A stretch of 64,000 nucleotides of DNA from an uncultured Bacteroides sp. (lineage in GTDB: Bacteria; Bacteroidota; Bacteroidia; Bacteroidales; Bacteroidaceae). The position numbers and the translations under genes are program-made. Location: contig NZ_CAUFUE010000011.1 of NCBI RefSeq assembly GCF_959029255.1, positions 80,385 to 144,384 of the forward strand, in the 5' to 3' direction. Below the pieces are notes generated by a model. That model saw only the letters and a program-made list of their open reading frames with translations. It ran no database searches and was not told where the DNA came from. This document shows, in pieces, positions 7,580 through 14,463 of this stretch (its first letter is position 1; the number at the start of each line of letters is the position of its first letter).

Positions 7580-8386
7580 TTAACGGGTGATAGCGATGAT
7601 GAGGCTTGCCAGGGATACGAGTGTACCCACTACGGTGAACCAGATGGTGGTGCTACTGCTGATATCGGAGGTTTTGGCCTTTACTTTGTTTGGGGTGACG
7701 TACAGGATGTCGTTCTGCTGTAGATAGTAATAGGGAGATTGCAGGATGTCCCGGTCGTTCAGGTTGAGCGTGAAGATTTCTCGCTTTCCCCGGTTGTCTT
7801 CGCGAATGAGCTTCACGTTGTCGCGGATGCCGTAGATAGTCATGTCTCCTGCCATGGCAAGGGCTTCAAGCACGTTTACTTTTTCATTAGAAATGATGAA
7901 AGTGCCCGGACTGGCTACTTCACCGATTACTGAAATTTTATAGTTGGCCATGCGTACGGTGACGATGGGCGCTTCGCGGAATTGGGGACGAAGTTTCTCT
8001 TTTATCAGTAGTTCGGCTTCCCCTTTGGTGAGCCCGCCCAGATGGATAGAGCCGAGAACGGGAAAGTTCACATTTCCGTTATTATCAACGAGATATTGTT
8101 GTAGAACTGCCTGGCTGGTGAGGTTCCGGCCGGTAGCATTACCTGCGGGGGTGGCGACCGTCAGGTTGAATGGTATTGCCAGTTCCGGTTCTTCGGGATA
8201 ACTGACGACGATAGTGAGCAAATCTTTCGGCATGATGCGTGCGTCGTATAGGGTTATATCCAGGGGGATTGTGTCTGTTGTCTCTGTTTGCTTCACCGCA
8301 TCTTGCAGGTAAGGCACTTTTTTGTAACTTTGGCAACCTGCCAACAGTACAGGTAATAATAGAATAATAATATCTTTCTTTTTCAT
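7580..8386 (-). CDS. Wza-like polysaccharide export lipoprotein
   Basis: A 268-residue outer-membrane polysaccharide export (OPX) protein. Seen: signal peptide with lipobox LLAGC (lipidated Cys18); a poly-export domain with MPKDLLTIVVSYPEEPELA near residue 55; SLBB-type segment NYKISVIGEVASPGTFIISN near 148-168; a short C-terminal hydrophobic helix (about 245-266) that could cross the outer membrane. It partners with the Wzc-like kinase encoded just downstream and lies 34 bases after the sugar transferase gene, consistent with one operon. Confidence 0.92.
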   Translation of the reverse strand: MKKKDIIILLLPVLLAGCQSYKKVPYLQDAVKQTETTDTIPLDITLYDARIMPKDLLTIVVSYPEEPELAIPFNLTVATPAGNATGRNLTSQAVLQQYLVDNNGNVNFPVLGSIHLGGLTKGEAELLIKEKLRPQFREAPIVTVRMANYKISVIGEVASPGTFIISNEKVNVLEALAMAGDMTIYGIRDNVKLIREDNRGKREIFTLNLNDRDILQSPYYYLQQNDILYVTPNKVKAKTSDISSSTTIWFTVVGTLVSLASLIIAITR

Positions 8387-8420
8387 ATAATATCTCTGGT
8401 TTTCAGCTTTTAATTATCAT

Positions 8421-9824
8421 TTAATACGCCTTTTTCTCTCCTTGTATCACATTTTTCACCGTCTTGTAGATGATGTATATATCGAGCATGAAGGTCCAAT
8501 GTTCCAGATACCAGATGTCGCGTTCTACACGCCCTTCCATCTGCCAGAGTTCTTTCGTCTCTCCACGGAAGCCGTTAGTCTGCGCCCAACCGGTGATGCC
8601 GGGCTTCACGAGGTGGCGTACCATGTATTTGTCAATCAGTTTGGAGTATTCTTCAGTGTGTTTCAGCATGTGTGGTCGTGGACCTACTATGGACATATCA
8701 CCCAACAATACGTTGATGAACTGTGGCAATTCGTCGATATTACTTTTACGCAGGAAGTTTCCCAAACGTGTTTTACGCGGATCGTTCCGGGTGGCTTGTA
8801 GTTTGTCGCAATCCTTGTTGACGCGCATGGAACGGAACTTGTAGCACCAGAACTCTTTCCCTTTTTCACCGCTACGTTTCTGCTTGAAGAAGATAGGACC
8901 CGGGGAAGTGATTTTGATGGCAATTCCTACAATGATGTATATGATGGGAAAAAACGTACAGAGAAAGGCCAGCGCGAATGTGAGGTCGAATAAGCGTTTG
9001 AATAATCGGTTCTCGAGTTGTGCAAGCGGTTCGCGACGGATATAGAAAATAGGGACATTGCCTATGGTTTCGAGGTGCATGCGCCGTTTCAGGTAATTGC
9101 GTACGTCGGGTACGCTGAAAAAATGTATCAGGTGGTTTTCGCAATAGTTTAGTATCGGCAAGATTTCTTCGCTTTGGGCGGAAGATAGTCCGCAATATAC
9201 ATGTTCGGTTCCGTTGTTACGGATGAAAGACAGAACTTCGTGGGGATGTCCCAGGTATGGAAGGCTTTTGGGATAGAGTGCAGATTCGTTTTCGGCAAAA
9301 TAGCCAAGTATGCGAAACCCGGAGGTGGGGTCACTTGTCATTTTGCGATGAAGTTCGGTCATATTTTCACCGTCTCCTATGAATATGGCTGTACGTGAAT
9401 TACCGCCTGAACGACGGTATATTTTTATGAAAGTTCTGAAAGTAAGCCTGTATGCAATGAGGACGACGAGGAATAGGGCATAAAAAATAACGAAAAATCG
9501 TGTTGAAAGTGTGCCGAAATTGGCGAGACTGATTAAGCTGATAAATACCACTGCATGGAAAAAGGTGTTGCGCATAGCCCGTCTGATAATATGTTCGGGG
9601 CGGACAATGCGTTGGTGAAGAATAACTCCATGAGAGTAGTTACATATAATGTAGATTAAGTTCAGTAGAACCAGCAATTGGACTAAAGAGTGGGGAGATG
9701 TGACACCCGGCATTTGGGGAGCCATGATGTGATAGATTACGATAAAAATAATATTAAGAAGGCCTAAATCACCGGTAATGATGATGGATTTAATGACTTT
9801 ATTAAAACGTAATACTCGCTTCAT
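8421..9824 (-). CDS. Undecaprenyl-phosphate sugar phosphotransferase (WcaJ-like)
   Basis: A 467-residue polyisoprenyl-phosphate hexose-1-phosphate transferase, the initiating enzyme that puts the first sugar phosphate on the lipid carrier. N-terminal membrane helices cover about residues 10-130, a nucleotide-binding-like middle domain follows (AIFIGDGENM near 147), then a further helix near 285-305 and the conserved catalytic domain: KRLFDLTFALAF, PGPIFFKQKRSGEKGKEF, and the KFRSM segment, with DELPQFINVLLGDMSIVGPRP near 370. It is the first gene of the operon, 77 bases from the invertible segment. I see no full static promoter between that segment and this start. Confidence 0.93.
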   Translation of the reverse strand: MKRVLRFNKVIKSIIITGDLGLLNIIFIVIYHIMAPQMPGVTSPHSLVQLLVLLNLIYIICNYSHGVILHQRIVRPEHIIRRAMRNTFFHAVVFISLISLANFGTLSTRFFVIFYALFLVVLIAYRLTFRTFIKIYRRSGGNSRTAIFIGDGENMTELHRKMTSDPTSGFRILGYFAENESALYPKSLPYLGHPHEVLSFIRNNGTEHVYCGLSSAQSEEILPILNYCENHLIHFFSVPDVRNYLKRRMHLETIGNVPIFYIRREPLAQLENRLFKRLFDLTFALAFLCTFFPIIYIIVGIAIKITSPGPIFFKQKRSGEKGKEFWCYKFRSMRVNKDCDKLQATRNDPRKTRLGNFLRKSNIDELPQFINVLLGDMSIVGPRPHMLKHTEEYSKLIDKYMVRHLVKPGITGWAQTNGFRGETKELWQMEGRVERDIWYLEHWTFMLDIYIIYKTVKNVIQGEKKAY

Positions 9825-9901
9825 ATCTACTGTAATATGTTGATACTCATGCTTTCATTTTTGATGAGAATCAAATTTTGCTGTTTGTTTTTGTTTGTAT
9901 G

Positions 9902-9929
9902 TTCTCTTACTTACTAGGTAAGAGAATGA
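9902..9929. repeat. Invertible segment, left inverted repeat
   Basis: Left 28-bp arm, perfectly complementary to 10201-10228; identity stops exactly at both ends. Crossover spacer TTACTAG lies at 9911-9917. Confidence 0.92.
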
Positions 9930-10154
9930 TGCAAAAAGCTTTGAACGACATGTAATTAGATATGAACGGTAAAATTGCATTTTTAAACGACATTCATAAC
10001 AAATATATAAATTGTGATTTTAATAATAATATGATTTAAATAATGGTAAGTGTTATATGAATTAAATGTAAATATATATGATTGGTTCATGCACTGAATA
10101 TTACTGATTTATAGTATATGAAATACCTATTATCATATAAAAGAAATATTTTTA

Positions 10155-10188
10155 TTTGTTGTTATTGACTATATTTTTTATACCTTTG
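10155..10188 (+). promoter_or_regulatory. Rightward promoter inside the invertible segment
   Basis: TTTG at 10155-10158 and TACCTTTG at 10181-10188 with 22 bases between, close to the Bacteroides -33/-7 consensus. In this orientation transcription would leave across the right repeat toward the 3' end of the recombinase gene, antisense to it. Confidence 0.7.
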
Positions 10189-10200
10189 CCGCGATAAAAG

Positions 10201-10228
10201 TCATTCTCTTACCTAGTAAGTAAGAGAA
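10201..10228. repeat. Invertible segment, right inverted repeat
   Basis: Right 28-bp arm of the switch, with the spacer read as CTAGTAA at 10214-10220. It lies 13 bases beyond the -7 box, so the two -7 box/repeat distances after inversion are fixed. Confidence 0.92.
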
Positions 10229-10322
10229 TAACTTTTAAATAATTTATTTTTCCTGTATTGTATAAATATTTCAAGTTTTGCTAGTTTGTTTAGGGAGATT
10301 AAATGATAATTTATATTTTAGT

Positions 10323-10520
10323 GACGAACACAGAGACGCAGAGACACAGAGTTTAATCTTTTAGAGAAATATTTGGAGATGAAAGAGATTAATGCGAATA
10401 AATTCGCGAGAGATAAAAGAGAGTCGTGGGAAACAGGGTATTTCCGCGACGTAGTCGCCAACTCCCAGTCTCTTTTCCTTTCTTCCTTTATCTCTGTGTC
10501 TCTGCGTCTCTGTGTTCGTC
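10323..10520. repeat. Palindromic repeat element (CAGAGACGCAGAG family)
   Basis: Perfect 29-bp arms at 10323-10351 and 10492-10520 flank about 140 bases with further partial complementarity (GAGAGTCGTGGGA against ACTCCCAGTCTC). It looks like a non-coding MITE-like or structured-RNA repeat. It sits between the invertible promoter and the recombinase gene, where it could stop outward transcription. The 74-codon frame over it is judged spurious. Confidence 0.75.
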
Positions 10521-10683
10521 CCTTTTTATGAATACACGCCACTAAATTTCCATTTAATACCTAGCTGAACTTCTATCAGTTGCGTTATCATCCGAAGGGA
10601 AACTTTGTTCCTGCGCTACGTCGGTAAATTACCATTTATAAACCTATACAGAGCATACGAAACTTCAGTAAGCATATTACAAA

Positions 10684-11619
10684 TTAATGGTCTGGTTTAT
10701 TTCTTCCTTTTTTCGGATAGATAGTTGAAATTACTTTTCTATTTGCCTTGCTCATTGCATTATTGCTAAAAGAAGCAAGATAGACATGAGTCACTTTCTC
10801 GGAACTGTGCCCCAAGCCTTCACTTATCATAGAAATGGCTACTCCTTCTTCTTTGGCGGTAGTTGCCCAACTGTGGCGAGCTACATAAGAAGTCAGTGGG
10901 GTACTTAGGCGTAATATCTTAGAAAGCAGATGTAAATGCTGATTATAAAGACGCAAAGCGCTTTTATATTGTTTGTAACCATCTGCACCGATTGATGATA
11001 GGATAGGTAATAAATAAGGTGAAGCTGATTTCTTGTCTACATATCTGCGAAGAATTTCATCTGCGTATGGCTCTATGTAAACGGCTAGTTGCTGGTGGGT
11101 TTTGTGGCGGTAATAATAAATTGTATTATGCTTTACATCCGTTTTACGAAGGTGGACAAGGTCCACAAAAGGAATACCTCGCAAATAAAAACTTAGCAAG
11201 AAAAGGTCACGGCTGAAACGCAAATGTGGTTGCTTTTCCAGATCAAGGAGGAAGAGCCGACGAATAAGTGTGGGTGAGATTGCCCGCTTTTTGGTGGGTT
11301 CGTAACCGGTGAATACAAAGTGAAATAGTTCGTCGGCAGGACTTGCGCCAGGTACTCCTTCCAGATATGCCTGGTTGAACATGGAACGCAGCATACGCAT
11401 ATAAGCGGATATGGTGTTGTGACTCAGCCCTTTTTGGAATAGTACGCCTTCGTATCGCTTAATCAGACCGGGGGTGAGGTCTTTAAAAGTGAGGGAGTCG
11501 TCCCCTGTAAATTTACGGAAACTATTGAATGCGCTGGTGTACAGGTTTGCCGTACCATAGCGGCCGGTTTGTCTGGCTTCTTCTGTTGTATGTTGTACAA
11601 ATGTATTAATTGATGTCAT
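10684..11619 (-). CDS. Tyrosine site-specific recombinase (likely promoter invertase)
   Basis: A 311-residue integrase-family recombinase. N-terminal SAM-like core-binding domain about residues 1-100 (YTSAFNSFRKFTGDDSL, LSHNTISAYMRMLRSMFNQA). Catalytic domain: Arg in SFYLRGIPFVDL near 148, Lys in YRHKTHQQL near 173, the ARHSWAT box near 250 with the second Arg, His in EGLGHSS near 272, and nucleophile Tyr in VTHVYLASF near 281. The first His of the H-x-x-R box is replaced, as is common in Bacteroides members. It lies next to the inverted repeats, so the inference is that it flips 9902-10228, like Bacteroides Tsr invertases. It has no mobile-element neighbours. Confidence 0.9.
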   Translation of the reverse strand: MTSINTFVQHTTEEARQTGRYGTANLYTSAFNSFRKFTGDDSLTFKDLTPGLIKRYEGVLFQKGLSHNTISAYMRMLRSMFNQAYLEGVPGASPADELFHFVFTGYEPTKKRAISPTLIRRLFLLDLEKQPHLRFSRDLFLLSFYLRGIPFVDLVHLRKTDVKHNTIYYYRHKTHQQLAVYIEPYADEILRRYVDKKSASPYLLPILSSIGADGYKQYKSALRLYNQHLHLLSKILRLSTPLTSYVARHSWATTAKEEGVAISMISEGLGHSSEKVTHVYLASFSNNAMSKANRKVISTIYPKKGRNKPDH

Positions 11620-11768
11620 AATCTGAATTTTTAATGATTAATGTGTCCGATAAACAAGTCATCTCCAAAAAAAGATTTGAGATGAAAAAACACGTTTGAT
11701 GATAGAAATGGTAGTATTTCTATACAATTTCAGATATGACAAACTCGAGCAAACGGTGGAGGGGGAGT

Positions 11769-12353
11769 CTACAGTATGCCCGAACGTACCCGGCTTAGCG
11801 TTTCCGGCGTCATCAGCAGATAGGATGCTATGTGTGACAGGGGCGCCCGCTTGATGACCTCAGGCTGGTTCTGCATCAGTTGGTTGTAGCGTTCGCGCGC
11901 CGTCTCAAACCGCCAGGAGTCGGCTTTGATTTGTGAAACGATGAGGGAGTATTCCAGTATTTTGCGATAGAACATATTGATTTCCCAGGATACTTCGGTG
12001 AGGAGCATGAGCTTTTCGTAGGGTAGCAGATAGACTACACTGTCTTCCAAGGCTTCAATCATGAGGTGTGTGGGTTCTTTTTTCAGGGTGCTTTCTATGC
12101 AGATAACGATACAGCCTTCGTATGAAAAGTGCTCGGTGACGTCTTTACCGTTTTTGTAGTAGAACTGACGTAGCATACCCTTACCGACCAGTACCATATT
12201 ATGGCTGATTTGCCCTTCTTTCAGCAAAATTTCACCTTTTTGTACCTCTTTGCGGATGAGGATTTCCTCTATCTGCTTTCTACCTTCGGGTGCCATTCCC
12301 GGATAACGGGAGTTTACGGTAGCATCTACGGTTTCCTTTAATAGTGTATGCAT
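11769..12353 (-). CDS. Crp/Fnr-family transcriptional regulator
   Basis: A 194-residue cyclic-nucleotide-binding-fold regulator. Residues about 20-125 form the cupin-like sensor (EVQKGEILLKEGQISHNMVLVGKGMLRQFYYKNGKDVTEHF is typical of Bacteroides members), then a dimerisation helix and a C-terminal helix-turn-helix with LSHIASYLLMTPETLSRVRS. The ligand-contact Arg/Ser pair of true CAP is not evident, so the effector is unknown. A minus-strand -7 box TATCTTTG lies at 12385-12392 (with a possible TTTG at 12416-12419), giving a short leader. Its target is unknown; the MATE pump gene directly upstream on the same strand is one candidate. Confidence 0.88.
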   Translation of the reverse strand: MHTLLKETVDATVNSRYPGMAPEGRKQIEEILIRKEVQKGEILLKEGQISHNMVLVGKGMLRQFYYKNGKDVTEHFSYEGCIVICIESTLKKEPTHLMIEALEDSVVYLLPYEKLMLLTEVSWEINMFYRKILEYSLIVSQIKADSWRFETARERYNQLMQNQPEVIKRAPLSHIASYLLMTPETLSRVRSGIL

Positions 12354-12384
12354 ACAGCCAGTCGGTTTATGTTCGTTCCGGCTG

Positions 12385-12419
12385 CAAAGATAGAGTTTTA
12401 TTTAATTACTGATGACAAA
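12385..12419 (-). promoter_or_regulatory. Promoter of the Crp-like gene
   Basis: Minus-strand TATCTTTG at 12385-12392; TTTG at 12416-12419 is 23 bases upstream, slightly longer than ideal. Confidence 0.5.
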
Positions 12420-13763
12420 TTAGTAATTAATAAATCCTTTGTGCGCCCACTTCATGCTATACCAGCGGCGTACGAAGATGATGCCCCGTATATTTTCGTC
12501 CAGCAGGAAGGCGACCCACATGCCGCAGATACCCCAACCGAAAGGAATACCGAAAAGATAACCGAGACCGACAGCTACGCTCCACATCACGACCAGTCCG
12601 ACATAGAACGGATAGTTGACGTCGCCTGCCGCACGCAGGGCGTTGGTTGCGAAGATATTGATGGGGCGGCCTATCTCAAGAACTATATCGATGAACAGGA
12701 TGGTGACGCCCATGTGTATGATTTCGGGGTTAGTGGTAAGCCAGCTAAAGATGGTGTGACCGAAGAGGGCAATGATGCAGGAGAGTATAACGGTTATCAT
12801 CACAGACTTCTTCATGACGTATTTCCCCATCAGGAAGGCGGCATGCGGTTTCTTTTCACCTATCAGATGTCCGATGCAGATGGCGCCGCCTTGTGCCATC
12901 GAGATGCTGAACAGGTAGGCGAACATGATGATGTTGACACAATAGGTGCGGGTAGCAAGCGCTTCTACTCCCAGCATATTAATGAAGAAAGTGATGACAA
13001 CTTGGGAGGAACTGTACGACAATTGTTCTCCGGCGGAAGGTAACCCGACTTTCATCAGGTTCTTCAGCTCTATCCAGGGGAACGGACGGAAGTAGGCTAA
13101 CGGGAAACGGTGGATATGCCTGCGGAACAGGATGATGAACAGGAGCAACATGGATACGCCACGGCTGAAAGCTGTAGAGATGGCGGCTCCTTCCACACCC
13201 ATTTCGGGAAAGCCGAAGCGGCCGAAAATAAGTGAGTAGTTACCTATTATATTGAGGATATTGACAACAACAGTCACCAACATCGGATATATGGCTTTGT
13301 TGGCACTGCGCAACGAGGCGGAGAGAGTGAGTGAAAGTGCTTGGAAAAAGGCGAAGGCGCCTACGATACGCATATAGTCAAGGCCGTCTTGCATTAGTTC
13401 GGGAGTCAGTCCCATCAAACGGAGAATAGGGTTTGCGCAAGAGAACAGGAACAAACTGATAGTGACGCCAACTACCAGATTGACAATGATGGAGACACCT
13501 ACAACCTGTACTACTTTCTTTTGTAGCTTGGCACCCAGGTATTGGGAACAAAGTACGGAAGTTCCGAGGTTGATGACCTCGAAGACCAGGAATGTAAGCA
13601 TGATAATCTGGTTGACGACACCTACGGCGGCAACGCTGTTGTCCGAGTGCCGGCTCAACATGATGGTATCGACTGCACCGAGCATCATGATGAGAAGTGT
13701 TTCTATAAAGATGGGGGCTGCCAGCTTGGCAAGCCGTTTCTTCAAACTTTCCTGTTGTATCAT
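12420..13763 (-). CDS. MATE family efflux transporter
   Basis: A 447-residue multidrug/toxin extrusion-type transporter with about 12 membrane helices in two halves. Family signs: LAAPIFIETLLIMMLGAVDTIMLSRHSDNSVAAVGVVNQ at the N-terminus, GVEGAAISTAFSRGVSMLL near 190, and the second-half LKVGLPSAGEQLSYSSSQ near 245. It probably exports cationic compounds using an ion gradient; the substrate cannot be told. ATG 13763 is preferred because a -7 box lies at 13792-13799, so the upstream extension to 13835 would begin before the promoter. Confidence 0.92.
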   Translation of the reverse strand: MIQQESLKKRLAKLAAPIFIETLLIMMLGAVDTIMLSRHSDNSVAAVGVVNQIIMLTFLVFEVINLGTSVLCSQYLGAKLQKKVVQVVGVSIIVNLVVGVTISLFLFSCANPILRLMGLTPELMQDGLDYMRIVGAFAFFQALSLTLSASLRSANKAIYPMLVTVVVNILNIIGNYSLIFGRFGFPEMGVEGAAISTAFSRGVSMLLLFIILFRRHIHRFPLAYFRPFPWIELKNLMKVGLPSAGEQLSYSSSQVVITFFINMLGVEALATRTYCVNIIMFAYLFSISMAQGGAICIGHLIGEKKPHAAFLMGKYVMKKSVMITVILSCIIALFGHTIFSWLTTNPEIIHMGVTILFIDIVLEIGRPINIFATNALRAAGDVNYPFYVGLVVMWSVAVGLGYLFGIPFGWGICGMWVAFLLDENIRGIIFVRRWYSMKWAHKGFINY

Positions 13764-13855
13764 TTGGAACGTGCTGTAATGAAAAACCGCGCAAAGATAC
13801 GGAAAGAGGGGGGAAGGGGGATTGATGCAAATCAAAAAAATGGGAACTTAGGGAA

Positions 13856-13933
13856 ATGAAGAACTAAGAATGAAGAATTTGGCTACGCTATGCAAGTACG
13901 CCGCAAGGTAATTCTTCATTTTTAGTTCTTCAT
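13856..13933. repeat. Palindromic intergenic repeat, family 1, copy A
   Basis: Arms built of ATGAAGAACTAAGAATGAAG and its complement surround a core with GCTATGCAAGTACGCCGC. The same core occurs at 18284-18313 and, inverted, at 54770-54799. The arm also matches the sequence at 63951-63975. Confidence 0.75.
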
Positions 13934-14026
13934 TAAATTATCATTTTTTTTCTTCCTATTAGATTTTGATTGTTAAGGTGTTAACTCTTTCTGCCTGGAA
14001 AAGCTTAAAAAAATATGTAGGAAAGA

Positions 14027-14058
14027 TTTGCACAGTCCAAAAGTTTGCCATACATTTG
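14027..14058 (+). promoter_or_regulatory. Promoter of the tRNA operon
   Basis: TTTG at 14027-14030, 20 bases, then TACATTTG at 14051-14058: full Bacteroides consensus. Transcription would begin about 25 bases before tRNA-Ser. Confidence 0.8.
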
Positions 14059-14092
14059 CACCGCATTTGAGAAGAATGCTGGTTAACAAAAA

Positions 14093-14179
14093 GGAAGTTT
14101 GGGTGAGTGGCTGAAACCACCAGTTTGCTAAACTGACGTACGGGTAACCGTACCGGGGGTTCGAATCCCCCAGCTTCCG
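14093..14179 (+). tRNA. tRNA-Ser (GCT)
   Basis: An 87-base class II tRNA. The acceptor GGAAGTT pairs with AGCTTCC, the T arm is GGGGGTTCGAATCCCCC, there is a long variable arm, and the anticodon GCT is at 14127-14129 in loop TTGCTAA. CCA is not encoded. It is the first of three tRNAs sharing a promoter and terminator. Confidence 0.95.
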
Positions 14180-14185
14180 CTTTTT

Positions 14186-14258
14186 GCACTCTTAGCTCAG
14201 TTGGTAGAGCAACTGACTCTTAATCAGTGGGTCCAGGGTTCGAATCCCTGAGGGTGTA
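14186..14258 (+). tRNA. tRNA-Lys (CTT)
   Basis: A 73-base tRNA. D arm TAGCTCAGTTGGTAGAGCA, anticodon CTT at 14219-14221 in loop CTCTTAA, T arm CCAGGGTTCGAATCCCTG. The acceptor GCACTCT pairs with AGGGTGT, using G-T pairs at the end. CCA is not encoded. Confidence 0.95.
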
Positions 14259-14275
14259 CAAAATACAAATGCGAT

Positions 14276-14347
14276 GGTGGGTTCATCTAATGGTTAGGAT
14301 ACATGCCTCTCACGCATGACATACGGGTTCGATTCCCGTACCCACTA
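14276..14347 (+). tRNA. tRNA-Glu (CTC)
   Basis: A 72-base tRNA with acceptor GGTGGGT/ACCCACT, anticodon CTC at 14309-14311 in loop CTCTCAC (stem CATGC/GCATG), and T arm TACGGGTTCGATTCCCGTA. Last of the tRNA operon. Confidence 0.94.
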
Positions 14348-14362
14348 CGAAACGATATTAAT

Positions 14363-14394
14363 GCGGTTACCACTATTTGGTAGCCGCTTTTTTT
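14363..14394 (+). terminator. Terminator of the tRNA operon
   Basis: GCGGTTACCA pairs with TGGTAGCCGC (14378-14387) around a short loop and is followed by a run of T. Confidence 0.85.
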
Positions 14395-14427
14395 ATGCTT
14401 TTATTTTCAACCTACAAGGATACTTCC

Positions 14428-14435
14428 TATCTTTG
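14428..14435 (+). promoter_or_regulatory. -7 box for the AspT-like transporter
   Basis: TATCTTTG, a perfect -7 element, lies 28 bases before the TTG start at 14464. The -33 region is only T-rich. Confidence 0.6.
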
Positions 14436-14463
14436 CAGGCATAAACGGTAAAACTGTAAAACA

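Larger units (their letters stand above)
9902..10228. promoter_or_regulatory. Invertible promoter segment (phase switch), OFF orientation
   Basis: Perfect 28-bp inverted repeats at 9902-9929 and 10201-10228 bound a 271-bp AT-rich segment. Each repeat is itself a dyad: arms TTCTCTTAC and GTAAGAGAA separated by the asymmetric 7-base spacer TTACTAG, as expected for a tyrosine-recombinase core site. Inside is a rightward promoter (TTTG at 10155, TACCTTTG at 10181) directed away from the wcaJ-wza-wzc operon. Inversion would place that -7 box at about 9942-9949 pointing left, roughly 110 bases ahead of the wcaJ start. A lone leftward -7-like TATATTTG at 10000-10007 has no visible -33 box. The layout matches Bacteroides capsule promoter switches. 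Confidence 0.9.
9825..10683. other. Intergenic phase-switch region
   Basis: An 859-base gap between the wcaJ-like gene and the 3' end of the recombinase gene; both genes lie on the minus strand. It holds the invertible promoter segment (9902-10228) and a 198-bp palindromic repeat (10323-10520). The remainder, including 10521-10683, is AT-rich with no supported gene. Confidence 0.8.
13764..14092. other. Intergenic region with MATE promoter, repeat and tRNA promoter
   Basis: A 329-base gap. It contains the minus-strand -7 box of the MATE gene (TATCTTTG, 13792-13799), palindromic repeat copy A (13856-13933) and the rightward tRNA operon promoter (14027-14058). No gene is supported. Confidence 0.7.

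Noticed and set aside
10000..10007. Leftward TATATTTG box inside the invertible segment, which could make the OFF orientation leaky
   Set aside because: No TTTG/TTG is visible about 20 bp upstream in a very AT-rich stretch where such boxes arise by chance. It is kept as a caveat to the OFF call, not as a promoter.
10318..10542. 74-codon minus-strand frame between the switch and the recombinase
   Set aside because: It only reads through the palindromic repeat at 10323-10520; no ribosome site and no protein character.
13959..14189. 76-codon minus-strand frame over tRNA-Ser
   Set aside because: The protein (AEAGGFEPPVRLPVRQF) is a well-known artefact of translating the antisense of tRNA-Ser.
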